Origin: Desulfobacula sp.
GTDB taxonomy: Bacteria; Desulfobacterota; Desulfobacteria; Desulfobacterales; Desulfobacteraceae
NCBI RefSeq assembly: GCF_030145145.1
Contig: NZ_JAQYWD010000020.1
Coordinates: 1 to 64,000, forward strand
Direction of reading: 5' to 3'
Length of the DNA: 64,000 bases
Positions 34,288 through 43,197 of the stretch are shown here, one piece after another (position 1 is the stretch's first letter; every line of letters begins with the position of its first letter). The notes under the pieces were generated by a model. The model was not told the DNA's origin, made no database searches, and saw nothing but the letters and a program-made list of their open reading frames with translations. Made by a program: the position numbers and the translations under genes.

Positions 34288-36054
34288 ATGAAACAGTTAG
34301 GGACATTAAAACAAGACAGTCATCACCCGGGAAGTGATAAATCCGTTCACTTTTTCTTCCTGCCAATTTTATTGTTAATCGTATCGGTTGTCAGTTCCCA
34401 GGCCCAGGAGTTCCTTTTGCTTGATCCGACAGGTTATCCCGGGGAGAAAAGGTTGCCCCTGATGGAACCCCGGCCTTCTGATAACCCCCCAGGATTGATT
34501 TTGCCTGTCCAGCCGGCTGTCAAAAATAAAACCGACCCGGTGCCCATACCCGAAATCATGGTCCGGGAGATTGTGGTAACTGGCAATACCGTCTTTTCTG
34601 ATCTGGAATTGGGCCAAATTACAGCCCCATACCTGAACCGGTTACTGACCAATGAGATGCTTGATGAGATTCGTCATACCCTGACCCTTCACTATATAAA
34701 CAATGGGTATGTAAATTCAGGTGCCATCATTCCCGATCAGGCAGTTGTTGATGGAAAACTTATTTTTAACATTATCGAGGGGAGGATCTCCCAAATAGTG
34801 GTGAAAGGCAATAAATGGTTTCGTAAGGAATATATAGCCGACCGCATTTGTCTTGATGCAGGCCCTGCCCTGAATATAGGTACCCTGCAAAAACGATTGC
34901 AGCAGTTGCAGCAGGATCAGCGCATTGATCATGTTCAGGCGGAACTTAAACCCGGGGTAACCCTTGGAGAGAGCCTGATGAAGGTGGAAGTGGAAGAAAA
35001 AAATCCCTATCAAATTCTATTTGGATATGACAATTACCAGGCGCCAACCATTGGGGCAGAAAGAGGGCTTGCAACCCTAATTCACCAGAACCTCACAGGC
35101 CACGGGGATATCCTGAATCTGACCGGGGTGGCATCTGAGGATAATGATCCCCAAATGGATTTCTGGTATACACTTCCCATCACTTCTCAGGATACCACTT
35201 TGACCGTGAGTTACAGAAAGAACGATCTTGATATCAGGGAGGAACCCTTTGAAACTCTTGATATAGTAAGTGAATCCGAGGTGTTTCAGATCACTTTGAG
35301 GCATCCTTTTTACCGGACTCTTACCCAGGAATTTGCCATGGCATTTTCCGGGGAAAACAACAAAAACAAGGCTTTTCTCCTCGGAGAGCCCTTCTCTTTT
35401 TCCCCGGGTGCTGTTGATGGAGAATCCATCAATACGGTGTTGCGGTTCGCTCAAGAGTGGACACATCGCACCCGGAAACAGGTGGTTGCCGCACGTTCCA
35501 AATTCAGCTTTGGCATCAATGAGATGAATGCCACCATCCATGACAACGATCTTCCTGATGGCCGGTTTTTCGCCTGGCTGGGCCAGATCCAGTGGGCCGG
35601 GAGACTGGATGCCCTGGACACCCAGTTGATATTTCGAACAGACCTTCAGCTTTCCAATGATTCTTTGCTGGGGCTCGAACAAATTGCTGTTGGGGGCCGT
35701 TACAGCGTGAGGGGGTATCGTGAGAACCAGATGGTCCGGGACCAGGCCCTGATTACGTCCGTCGAAGCCCGGGTTCCGCTGATTCGGGAGAGAGGCTGGA
35801 CAGAATATCTTCAGCTGGCAGCTTTCTTTGATTTCGGTGCAGCATGGAATAAATTTTTAACGACACCCTCGCCGAATAATATTTCAAGTATCGGTCTGGG
35901 GTTGAGGTGGGCCGGCATCTTAATGAAATCTCCTTTTGAAATAAGACCAAAATTTGAAATTTACTGGGGCTGTCCCCTCAGGGATGTTGATACACCTGGC
36001 GGAAATCTCCAGGATCATGGGATACACTTTCAATTTGTCGTAAAAAATTTTTAA
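34288..36054 (+). CDS. TpsB outer-membrane transporter (ShlB/FhaC family)
   Basis: About 588 residues from ATG 34288, with AAGGTG eight bases upstream; ATG 34258 is an alternative. A hydrophobic export segment (FFFLPILLLIVSVVSSQAQ) is followed by a Pro-rich linker, two POTRA domains (VREIVVTGNTVFSDLELGQ and SQIVVKGNKWFRKEYI) and the beta-barrel (about 260-588) of the ShlB type, with GYRENQMVRDQALITSVEAR near its end and a terminal Phe typical of outer-membrane proteins. It exports the TpsA protein encoded just upstream; POTRA domains bind the TPS domain in the periplasm. Confidence 0.92.
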   Translation: MKQLGTLKQDSHHPGSDKSVHFFFLPILLLIVSVVSSQAQEFLLLDPTGYPGEKRLPLMEPRPSDNPPGLILPVQPAVKNKTDPVPIPEIMVREIVVTGNTVFSDLELGQITAPYLNRLLTNEMLDEIRHTLTLHYINNGYVNSGAIIPDQAVVDGKLIFNIIEGRISQIVVKGNKWFRKEYIADRICLDAGPALNIGTLQKRLQQLQQDQRIDHVQAELKPGVTLGESLMKVEVEEKNPYQILFGYDNYQAPTIGAERGLATLIHQNLTGHGDILNLTGVASEDNDPQMDFWYTLPITSQDTTLTVSYRKNDLDIREEPFETLDIVSESEVFQITLRHPFYRTLTQEFAMAFSGENNKNKAFLLGEPFSFSPGAVDGESINTVLRFAQEWTHRTRKQVVAARSKFSFGINEMNATIHDNDLPDGRFFAWLGQIQWAGRLDALDTQLIFRTDLQLSNDSLLGLEQIAVGGRYSVRGYRENQMVRDQALITSVEARVPLIRERGWTEYLQLAAFFDFGAAWNKFLTTPSPNNISSIGLGLRWAGILMKSPFEIRPKFEIYWGCPLRDVDTPGGNLQDHGIHFQFVVKNF

Positions 36055-36079
36055 CTGCAGGATGAAAAGGGATACAGAT

Positions 36080-38461
36080 ATGAATCGGAATTTTCTAAAA
36101 ACGATACAGGATCGATATCTTAAGATTTCTTTTGTATTGGCGATGATGGTTGTCCTGATGCTTTCCATGGTTTCTCCTGGGTGCACACCGCAAATACCGT
36201 CTGAAAAACCAGTGGGGGAACATCCTGTTTTACCGTTGGAACCCTTGTCACCAGAAGCATACAATGAAAAAGGAAAGATGGATTTCAAGAAAGGTGCGTT
36301 TGAATCGGCAATTAAACATTGGATGCGTTCAGAAGAATTGTTCAAGGCGGAAAAAAAAATTGAACCGCAATGCAGGGTTCTGGTTGAGCTTTCCCGTGCC
36401 TATCAAACCATCGGGCAGAACGATAAAGCGTTGGAAGTGTTGGAGAATGCGCTTATCCTGGCAGAGACATCCGGTAACCCATACCACCGGGCCATCGTAA
36501 TGGCCCATCTGGGAAACATGAACACCCTGTTGGGAAACACGGGTCAGGCCGAGCACTATTTACAGCGCAGTCGTTTTATTTCCAAAAGTATAGAAAATTC
36601 GGAACTTGAGGCATCCATTCTGAATAGCCAGGGGAACCTTGATGTGTTCAAAACAAAATATGGTGATGCTGTTCAGGCCTATACCAAAAGCATCGCTGCT
36701 GCAAAGTCTGCCAACAACCCATTGATGGTCATTACAGCCCTGGTAAATGGTGCCCGGGCATGTTTGAAAATCCATCGGTTTGAAATGGCCAGGGAATTGT
36801 TGGACGAGGCTTTGGAAAATTTGAATTTTCTTGAGGCTTCCCATTTCAAGGCCTATGGGCTTATCAATACCGGATTGGCATATAAAGAGAGTGAAACACA
36901 GAAGGGAAAACCTGAAAAGGATGTGGTGCTTCTGTGTTATGCCATTTTTAAACAGGCCCGGGAAGTTGCTGAACAACTCAATGATCATCGCGCCATGTCC
37001 TATGCCCTCGGATATATGGGTAATTTATACGAAGATGAACACCAGTATGAAGCGGCACTGGAACTGACCCAAAGGGCTGCTTTTGCTGCACAGCAGGTGT
37101 ATGCGCCGGAATCCCTTTATAAATGGCAGTGGCAGGCAGGGCGCCTCCTCAAACAGATGAACCAGATAACAGATGCCATTGCCGCCTACAGGAGAACAGT
37201 GTTTACGCTTCAGTCCATTCGCCATGAAGTGGACAATTGCTTTGATATCCAGCAGGCCTCGTTCAGAAAGATTGCCGGGTCTGTCTGTTTTGAAATGGTG
37301 GACTTGATTCTTCAGCAGACCAAAACAATGAAACCGTCAGAAGAAAAGGAAGTCCTGTTGCTTGAGGCAAGAGATATGGTTGAATTGCTCAGAGTGTATG
37401 AATTGAGAAATTATTTTAAAGATGATTGCGTGGATGCCGGAGGATTCGATACCGTAAGCCTTGATACCATTTCAAAAACAGCGGTTGTCGTCTATCCGGT
37501 GCTGCTGGAGGATCGCACGGAATTGTTGGTGAGCCTGCCTGCCGGGTTGAAACAATTCTCAATTCCTGTGGATCGGGCGACCATAACCCGGGAGATCAGA
37601 CACTTTCGTGGAAAACTCGAAAAACGAACCACATGGGAATTTTTGCCCCACGCCCGGATCCTGTATGATTATCTGATACGTCCGGTTGAGCCGGATCTTT
37701 CCGTTATCGGTGCCGATACCCTGGTGTTTGTACCCTCAGGCCCTCTTCGAACCGTGCCCATGGCTGCCCTTCAGGATGGCAATGAATTTTTAATTCATAA
37801 ATATGCAACCGTTATTACACCGGGGCTGAACCTGATTGATCCCTTGCCGATAAACAGAACAGATCTTAAAATCCTTGCTGCCGGGGTTACCCAGGCAGCA
37901 CAGGGATTCCCCCCCCTGCCGGAGGTCGCCTCGGAACTCCAGAATATCAGCAGGCTCTTTCCATGCAAACTGCTTTTGAACCAGGCATTTTCGATTTCAA
38001 ATATGGAAAGGGAACTGAAAAAAGACACGTTTAACATCCTGCACATTGCCTCCCACGGACAATTCAAGAAAGATGTCGACCATACCTTTGTTCTGGCTTT
38101 CGAAGAAAAGCTGACCATGGCCACTCTGGATAAATATGCCGGATTTCTTCAATTTCGTAAAACCCCCCTGGATCTATTGGCATTGAGTGCGTGCGAAAGT
38201 GCTGCCGGAGATGATCTTGCCGCTTTGGGCATGGCAGGTGTGGCGGTCAAGTCAGGGGCTCGAAGTGCCCTGGCCTCCCTGTGGTTTATCAATGACATGG
38301 CTTCCGCCATTTTAATCAAACAATTCTATGTTCAGATCAAAAATCCATCGGTTTCAAGGGCAATGGCCCTCCAGCGGGCACAATTAAGCCTGATGGCAGA
38401 CCCGCGGTATGAACATCCCGGTTACTGGTCTGCCTTTTTACTCATCAACAATTGGCTCTAG
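36080..38461 (+). CDS. TPR-CHAT lipoprotein (caspase-like protease)
   Basis: About 793 residues from ATG 36080 (AAGGGA upstream); ATG 36062 is possible. A hydrophobic leader ends in the lipobox SPGC, so the mature protein is a lipoprotein in the periplasm or outer membrane. Residues about 60-430 hold TPR repeats (YNEKGKMDFKKGAFESAIKH, LSRAYQTIGQNDKALEVLEN and more). The C-terminal CHAT domain (about 500-793) has the caspase-like pair: His in LHIASHGQF (about 659) and Cys in LSACESAAGDD (about 705), then SGARSALASLWFI. CHAT proteins cut specific partners. It follows TpsB by 25 bp, so TpsA or TpsB may be its substrate or trigger. Confidence 0.9.
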   Translation: MNRNFLKTIQDRYLKISFVLAMMVVLMLSMVSPGCTPQIPSEKPVGEHPVLPLEPLSPEAYNEKGKMDFKKGAFESAIKHWMRSEELFKAEKKIEPQCRVLVELSRAYQTIGQNDKALEVLENALILAETSGNPYHRAIVMAHLGNMNTLLGNTGQAEHYLQRSRFISKSIENSELEASILNSQGNLDVFKTKYGDAVQAYTKSIAAAKSANNPLMVITALVNGARACLKIHRFEMARELLDEALENLNFLEASHFKAYGLINTGLAYKESETQKGKPEKDVVLLCYAIFKQAREVAEQLNDHRAMSYALGYMGNLYEDEHQYEAALELTQRAAFAAQQVYAPESLYKWQWQAGRLLKQMNQITDAIAAYRRTVFTLQSIRHEVDNCFDIQQASFRKIAGSVCFEMVDLILQQTKTMKPSEEKEVLLLEARDMVELLRVYELRNYFKDDCVDAGGFDTVSLDTISKTAVVVYPVLLEDRTELLVSLPAGLKQFSIPVDRATITREIRHFRGKLEKRTTWEFLPHARILYDYLIRPVEPDLSVIGADTLVFVPSGPLRTVPMAALQDGNEFLIHKYATVITPGLNLIDPLPINRTDLKILAAGVTQAAQGFPPLPEVASELQNISRLFPCKLLLNQAFSISNMERELKKDTFNILHIASHGQFKKDVDHTFVLAFEEKLTMATLDKYAGFLQFRKTPLDLLALSACESAAGDDLAALGMAGVAVKSGARSALASLWFINDMASAILIKQFYVQIKNPSVSRAMALQRAQLSLMADPRYEHPGYWSAFLLINNWL

Positions 38462-38476
38462 GTATGGGTTTCTGTT

Positions 38477-40381
38477 ATGGGTTCATTTCAAAAAATCATC
38501 CGGTTTCCGCCTGTCCCCGTATGCTTTATATCGGGACTATGTTTTTTCGTTGTTTTGGTTATACAAAGTTTGGGGTTTCTTGAAAACATTGAACTCACAG
38601 CCTATGACATGTTCACAAGATCAAGACCGAAACCGGTGGACATTACGCCCCGGATCCTTATTGTCAAAATATCTGAAACGGATATCCTTACCCAGGGCAG
38701 GTGGCCCCTGACCGATGCCACACTCGCACACGCCTTGAAAAATCTTTTACAACATAATCCCCGGGCCGTTGGACTGGACATTTTCCGGGATGTATCAATT
38801 CCCCCCGGATCCAGTGAACTGGAAGCGGTATTGATCAGCAATCCCCATATTATCTGTGTGACGAAATTCGGCAGTGGCGGAGTTCCCCCCCCAAAAATAC
38901 TTGAGGGAACCGGCCAGGTAGGGTTTAACGACATGTTGGTTGACCCGGGGGGGATTATCAGGAGGGGGTTACTGTTCCTTGATAATGGGAAACAGGTAGT
39001 GTCTGCGTTTAACCTGCTCCTTGCACTTCATTTTTTACAAAAGGAGGGTATTATCGCCCGGCCTGATGAGCTGAATCCGGATTATTTAAAACTGGGCCGG
39101 ACCACCATCACGCCCCTGGAAAAGAATGACGGTGGATATGTCAATGCCGATGCCAGGGGATATCAATACTTCATTGATTTTAAGGATGCCACTGGTTTTT
39201 ATCGATCCTATTCCTTGACCCGTTTGTTATCAGGCGAGCTTGATCCCGGGGATATCCAAGACAAAATTGTATTGATCGGTGTCGTGGCCCAGAGTGTAAA
39301 AGATCATTTTTACACCCCATTCAGCCGTGGGTTTCAGGCGGATCAGCAAATGCCGGGTGTGGTTCTGCATGCCCATCTTGCAAGCCAACTGATCCGGTTT
39401 GGATTGCATGAAAGCCGGCCCATAAAGACGGTCAAAGAAAAACAGGAAATGCTTTTTATGCTGTTAGGCGGTCTAATGGGCGGTAGTGTCGGGTTTCTTA
39501 TACGATCCCCGTGGCGGTTTTCCATGGCAATGGCAGGGGGGCTTTTTTTTCTTTGGCTTTTTTCATATGTTGTGTTTTTAAACAGGTGGTGGATACCCGT
39601 GGTTCCGCCTTCCCTGACCTGGATCTTATCCGCTGGTGTAATCACTGCTTATATTTCCAGCCGAGAAAAAAAGCAGAGAGCTGTTTTGATGCGGTTATTT
39701 TCAAAACATGTTTCCCGGGAGATCGCGGATGCCGTATGGGCCCAGCGGGACCAGTTTTTATACCGGGGGAGGCCCCGGCCCCGTAAAATGCCCGTGACGG
39801 TATTATTTTCAGATATCCGAGGATTTACAACCATTTCCGAAACTCTTGATCCCCACGTACTGATTGAATGGCTGAACACTTATATGGACTCCATGGCCAA
39901 AACCGTTATGGCACATGGCGGCGTGGTGGACGATTATGCCGGAGACGGCATTAAAGCAAATTTTGGGATACCCTTTCCCAGAAAAACGGAAGCGGAAATA
40001 GGAAAGGATGCCATCAATGCGGTGAACTGTGCCATTTCCATGGGAACAGAAATGGAAAAATTGAATACCCTGTGGTTGAGCCAGGGACTTCCCCAGGCGG
40101 GGATCCGCATTGGTATTTTTACCGGGTGGGTTGTGGCAGGTGCCCTGGGCAGTTCAGAGAGAATGAAATATACCACAGTTGGAGATGTCGTAAATATTGC
40201 TGCCCGGCTTGAAAGTTATGATAAGGACTTTTCTGGTAAAAATCCCTGGCGAATTCTCATTGGTGAAACCACACTGAATTACCTTAATGGGACATTCACT
40301 ATTCAGAGGATCGGAGAAACAGGTTTAAAAGGAAAAAAGGAAAAAGTAAATATTTACTGGGTGTTAGGGGCTCGGAAATAA
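38477..40381 (+). CDS. CHASE2-domain class III nucleotide cyclase
   Basis: A 634-residue inner-membrane protein. One N-terminal helix (FISGLCFFVVLVIQSLGFL), a periplasmic CHASE2 sensor domain (about 40-320, with ILIVKISETDILTQGRWPLTD, AVGLDIF and DKIVLIGVVAQSVKDHFYTP), three more helices (about 330-400), then a cytoplasmic cyclase domain. Metal Asp residues are in VLFSDIRGFTT and DDYAGDGIKANFG; VGDVVNIAARLES carries the Asn/Arg pair. It should make cAMP or cGMP in response to an envelope signal. It is 15 bp after the CHAT gene, in the same transcript. Its 3' end lies inside a 152-bp palindrome. Confidence 0.92.
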   Translation: MGSFQKIIRFPPVPVCFISGLCFFVVLVIQSLGFLENIELTAYDMFTRSRPKPVDITPRILIVKISETDILTQGRWPLTDATLAHALKNLLQHNPRAVGLDIFRDVSIPPGSSELEAVLISNPHIICVTKFGSGGVPPPKILEGTGQVGFNDMLVDPGGIIRRGLLFLDNGKQVVSAFNLLLALHFLQKEGIIARPDELNPDYLKLGRTTITPLEKNDGGYVNADARGYQYFIDFKDATGFYRSYSLTRLLSGELDPGDIQDKIVLIGVVAQSVKDHFYTPFSRGFQADQQMPGVVLHAHLASQLIRFGLHESRPIKTVKEKQEMLFMLLGGLMGGSVGFLIRSPWRFSMAMAGGLFFLWLFSYVVFLNRWWIPVVPPSLTWILSAGVITAYISSREKKQRAVLMRLFSKHVSREIADAVWAQRDQFLYRGRPRPRKMPVTVLFSDIRGFTTISETLDPHVLIEWLNTYMDSMAKTVMAHGGVVDDYAGDGIKANFGIPFPRKTEAEIGKDAINAVNCAISMGTEMEKLNTLWLSQGLPQAGIRIGIFTGWVVAGALGSSERMKYTTVGDVVNIAARLESYDKDFSGKNPWRILIGETTLNYLNGTFTIQRIGETGLKGKKEKVNIYWVLGARK

Positions 40382-40522
40382 ATAATTACACAAAATATGG
40401 CCTAGGATTTCAGCTCGTGTTCAAGGCGCATCAAAGGGAGCATATAGAAATATGGGCTCTTTGATGCAATGCAGAAGACGAGCTGAAAGACAAGCAAGAT
40501 GGCGTAATTATTTATTTCCGAG
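40371..40522. repeat. 152-bp nested palindrome covering a stop codon
   Basis: Outer arms CTCGGAAATAAATAATTAC (40371-40389) and the exact complement (40504-40522) enclose a second perfect pair TTTCAGCTCGT/ACGAGCTGAAA (40408-40418, 40478-40488) and a third GCATCAAAG/CTTTGATGC (40428-40436, 40459-40467). The first arm contains the cyclase TAA at 40379-40381. It is noncoding, MITE- or REP-like, and would fold into a long hairpin in the transcript ahead of the DUF928 gene. Confidence 0.75.
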
Positions 40523-40573
40523 TCCCTTATTTAAAAAAAGAAAGATAAAGCAGAGGATCAGGGAGGAATGATG

Positions 40574-41392
40574 ATGAAATTTTTATTGTTTTCGGTCTGC
40601 AGCACAATTATCGGCTTAAGCCTTATTTCACCGATTTCAATTGCTGCTTCAGATCAAAAAAGTAACAACAAGAGTGACAGTGCCCAGATCATGGTCAAAG
40701 AAGAGGCCAAAAAAGGGGGACAGCCAAAAGAAATAATCAGGAGAACGGATCAGCCCCTGAAACAACGATCCCGGGCGACCAATCATATGTTGATATACAA
40801 GCCGCCCCTGCGGGGGGCCCCGGCCGGCCGAGTGGCCGGGGGAACCAGGGGCGCAGACCAGGGGTTTCCATACCTGTGTTTGATTGTGCCGGAACATGTC
40901 GGTTTGACCCTGTCCAGCCAACCGGTATTTTATTTTTATCAATCCAGCATATCGCCATACCCCATTGAATTCACATTGATCAAAAAACAGGGGATTACTC
41001 CCCTTGTGGAAACCCGGATCGCACCGCCAGACAAGCCGGGAATCCAGTCTGTCCGCCTGGCGGATCACGGGGTTCACCTGAAACCAGGCATACACTATAA
41101 ATGGTTTATTGCCCTTGTCCCGGATTTACACCATCGTTCAAAGGATATTCTGGCTGCCGGGGGCATAGAACTTATCGAACCACCGGAAAAGATGAAAGAT
41201 GAACTCGCAGCGGCGAATATATCCCAGGTAACGCATATCTATGCCGAGGCCGGAATATGGTATGATGCGTTTTCCAGCCTTTCCGCCCGAATTGAAAAAT
41301 CGCCGGCTGATCGCGATTTGAGAAAACAGCGGGCCGCCCTGCTCGAACAGATCGGTTTGCACCAGGTGGCCCGTCATGTTATTGATGAATAA
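40574..41392 (+). CDS. DUF928-domain exported protein
   Basis: About 272 residues; three ATGs in a row (40568, 40571, 40574) follow GGGAGG, and the third has the best spacing. Signal peptide: FLLFSVCSTIIGLSLISPISIAA. The DUF928 signature YKPPLRGAPAGRVAGGTRG lies at about 78-96, followed by VPEHVGLTLSSQPVFYFY (typical 'lpe g.T....P.f.fYv' region) and HYKWFIALV. The family is best known from cyanobacterial gene groups with TPS, CHAT and CHASE2 genes; function is unknown. It is in the same orientation as the upstream four genes and probably belongs to the system, but a palindrome separates it. Confidence 0.8.
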   Translation: MKFLLFSVCSTIIGLSLISPISIAASDQKSNNKSDSAQIMVKEEAKKGGQPKEIIRRTDQPLKQRSRATNHMLIYKPPLRGAPAGRVAGGTRGADQGFPYLCLIVPEHVGLTLSSQPVFYFYQSSISPYPIEFTLIKKQGITPLVETRIAPPDKPGIQSVRLADHGVHLKPGIHYKWFIALVPDLHHRSKDILAAGGIELIEPPEKMKDELAAANISQVTHIYAEAGIWYDAFSSLSARIEKSPADRDLRKQRAALLEQIGLHQVARHVIDE

Positions 41393-41420
41393 AAGAAGAA
41401 ATGAGAAGTGCTGATCCTTA

Positions 41421-42284
41421 TTACAGATGATTGTAAAATTCTTTTTCAAGCGCCTTTACTTTTTTTTTCCTTTCGGGGGACAGAAAAATCTGGTAAAGCG
41501 GGTCATCCATGGGAAGTTCTTTTTGGAGGATATCCCGTTCAAGAATCGAGAGAACTTCAACAGATATGTCACAGGAGGGGTATCCTTTGTCATCGATATG
41601 GATACTGTCGTCCAGTTTGATTTCAACGATATTGTTGATGTCCACCAGTTTTAGATCCCCTTCCCGGGTGATGATCAGATTTCCGATGCCGGCAAGATCG
41701 GGTATATATCCTGTGTCGGTGATCATATTCCGGGTCCGTTTGACGAATTTTGCTATATTCTTCCGGGCTTTTCGAACCAATGTCTGATGCCGGAATTCTG
41801 TATTGTGAGGGGATTTGAACAGGTCGTTCAAGTAGTCTTTTCCAAAGAGCCGCCAGGGATCGAGTATTTCACCGTTAATATATTCCTGAAGTCCACACAG
41901 GACAATCTGGCTGGTTCCTGTCCCTGTATAATCAACAATAAACTCCTCAGATTCTGCAATCAGGGCAGACCCCAGGAACGTGAGCATCAGGTTGTATTTT
42001 TCGATTTCGCCAAAGACGGCAGATATGCTTTCAAACCTGTTGCGGAGTATCCTGAACATTTTTTGGGGCCTGGCCCTGGGAAACAGTCGTATGCCATCCG
42101 TGATAACGCCCTTTGTTTCCTTGAGAACATCTTCGGCCAGCAACACTTCAAAAATGTGAGACCTTAAGCCGGATCGGTAAAATTTTCGGAAGATATAACG
42201 GTCGGAATCCTTAACAAAATTTAGTGTATGAACTTCATCTCCTGACAGGTAGGCCTGATCTCTTATGTCCTTTTTCTGATTCAT
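41421..42284 (-). CDS. Kinase-like protein of unknown target
   Basis: A 287-residue soluble protein. The N-terminal lobe contains DRYIFRKFYRSGLRSHIFEV (strand-loop-strand). The C-terminal half has DLAGIGNLIITREGDLKLVD followed by INN, which matches the catalytic-loop-to-DFG region of kinase-fold proteins (D...GN......K.vD.n), as in YrbL-like or small-molecule kinases. No Walker motif. No close family recognised. It is convergent to the DUF928 gene with a 28-bp gap and divergent from the response-regulator gene at 42484; the promoter region between them may serve both. It could be a Ser kinase for the STAS proteins next door; this is speculation. Confidence 0.5.
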   Translation of the reverse strand: MNQKKDIRDQAYLSGDEVHTLNFVKDSDRYIFRKFYRSGLRSHIFEVLLAEDVLKETKGVITDGIRLFPRARPQKMFRILRNRFESISAVFGEIEKYNLMLTFLGSALIAESEEFIVDYTGTGTSQIVLCGLQEYINGEILDPWRLFGKDYLNDLFKSPHNTEFRHQTLVRKARKNIAKFVKRTRNMITDTGYIPDLAGIGNLIITREGDLKLVDINNIVEIKLDDSIHIDDKGYPSCDISVEVLSILERDILQKELPMDDPLYQIFLSPERKKKVKALEKEFYNHL

Positions 42285-42388
42285 TATAGATTTTTACAAA
42301 TTATTTGATGAATTTACAAGCTTCCTTGGAATAATTATTCGTCGGACATTAACGGAGAAAACTCATATAAAAATAGCGGCTTGAAAGT

Positions 42389-42417
42389 TTGACATTCTTC
42401 TGGCACTATTTTATGGT
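42389..42417 (+). promoter_or_regulatory. Candidate sigma-70 promoter of the signalling run
   Basis: TTGACA (42389-42394), 17-bp spacer, TATGGT (42412-42417), about 70 bp upstream of ATG 42484. The TGGCAC inside the spacer resembles a sigma-54 -24 box but lacks the matching GC -12. Confidence 0.5.
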
Positions 42418-42483
42418 TTAAACGGGAAGACAGTTCCCGGCCAGGTTAATAAAAGAGAACAGACTGTCGTAAAGGAAAAGAAA

Positions 42484-43182
42484 ATGAAAATTTTAGTCAT
42501 TGATGATGAAAAACCGACCCTTTCCATGTTCAAGCTTTTCCTGACTGCCTATGGGTATGATGTATATACGGCAGAGGACGGGGAAAAAGGACTGGCACTG
42601 TTCACCCGGATTTCTCCTGACATCGTGTTTACCGACATAAAAATGCCGGGAATAGACGGGATAGAAGTGCTGCGCAGGATCAGAAAAACCGGGGTCCCAT
42701 CGGAAGTCATTATTATTACCGGTCATGGGGACCTTGAAAAGGTGGTGGAGGCCCTTGACCTGGATGCATCGGATTTTATCCATAAGCCGGTTGAACGACA
42801 GGCCTTAAATTCCGCCCTGGCCCGGGCTGAGAAAAGAAAACAACGGCCTTTCCATCAACCGGTTGAATTTTTGAAAATAAGAGAGGAAAGCAAGGTTATT
42901 GTTTTTATAAAAGGAAAGCTTGATGCCTCTGCAAAAGAAGCGCTTCCCGCATTGTTTACCCCCACATCCCTGAAGGGTGTCAAAGAGGTTTGTATGATAT
43001 TGAATGACAGTTTTTCCATTGATCGTTCAGGCATATCCCTTTTAACGGAAGTGATACAGCAGTTAAAACACCACCAGATCTCCATTGTATTGGAAAATTT
43101 GTCCTACAATTATGCAAGGGTATTCCAGATGGCCGGCATTGACAAGCTGGCTAAGCTTAAAGACGCTGTGATGGACGAATAG
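42484..43182 (+). CDS. Response regulator with STAS output domain (copy 1)
   Basis: A 232-residue protein. REC domain (1-120): acidic pocket VIDDEKPT, phosphoacceptor Asp in VFTDIKMPGIDG, Thr in IIITGHGD and Lys in FIHKPV. STAS domain (about 130-232) follows: VIVFIKGKLDASAKEALPAL, and the key loop SIDRSGISLLTEV with the conserved Ser of anti-sigma-factor antagonists, which a partner kinase can phosphorylate. Such REC-STAS proteins can couple a histidine kinase to a partner-switching pathway. It is the first gene of a run including the STAND-BTAD gene, 15 bp downstream. The closest relative is the gene at 50472. Confidence 0.88.
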   Translation: MKILVIDDEKPTLSMFKLFLTAYGYDVYTAEDGEKGLALFTRISPDIVFTDIKMPGIDGIEVLRRIRKTGVPSEVIIITGHGDLEKVVEALDLDASDFIHKPVERQALNSALARAEKRKQRPFHQPVEFLKIREESKVIVFIKGKLDASAKEALPALFTPTSLKGVKEVCMILNDSFSIDRSGISLLTEVIQQLKHHQISIVLENLSYNYARVFQMAGIDKLAKLKDAVMDE

Positions 43183-43197
43183 GATCAACGGACTGTC

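Noticed and set aside
38477-40381. Cyclase as a GGDEF diguanylate cyclase
   Set aside because: No GGDEF motif; FSDIRGF and AGDGIKANFG identify class III nucleotide cyclase.
42405-42420. Possible sigma-54 promoter before the REC-STAS gene
   Set aside because: A TGGCAC is present but the second GC-containing -12 element is not at the required distance; a sigma-70-type pair fits better.
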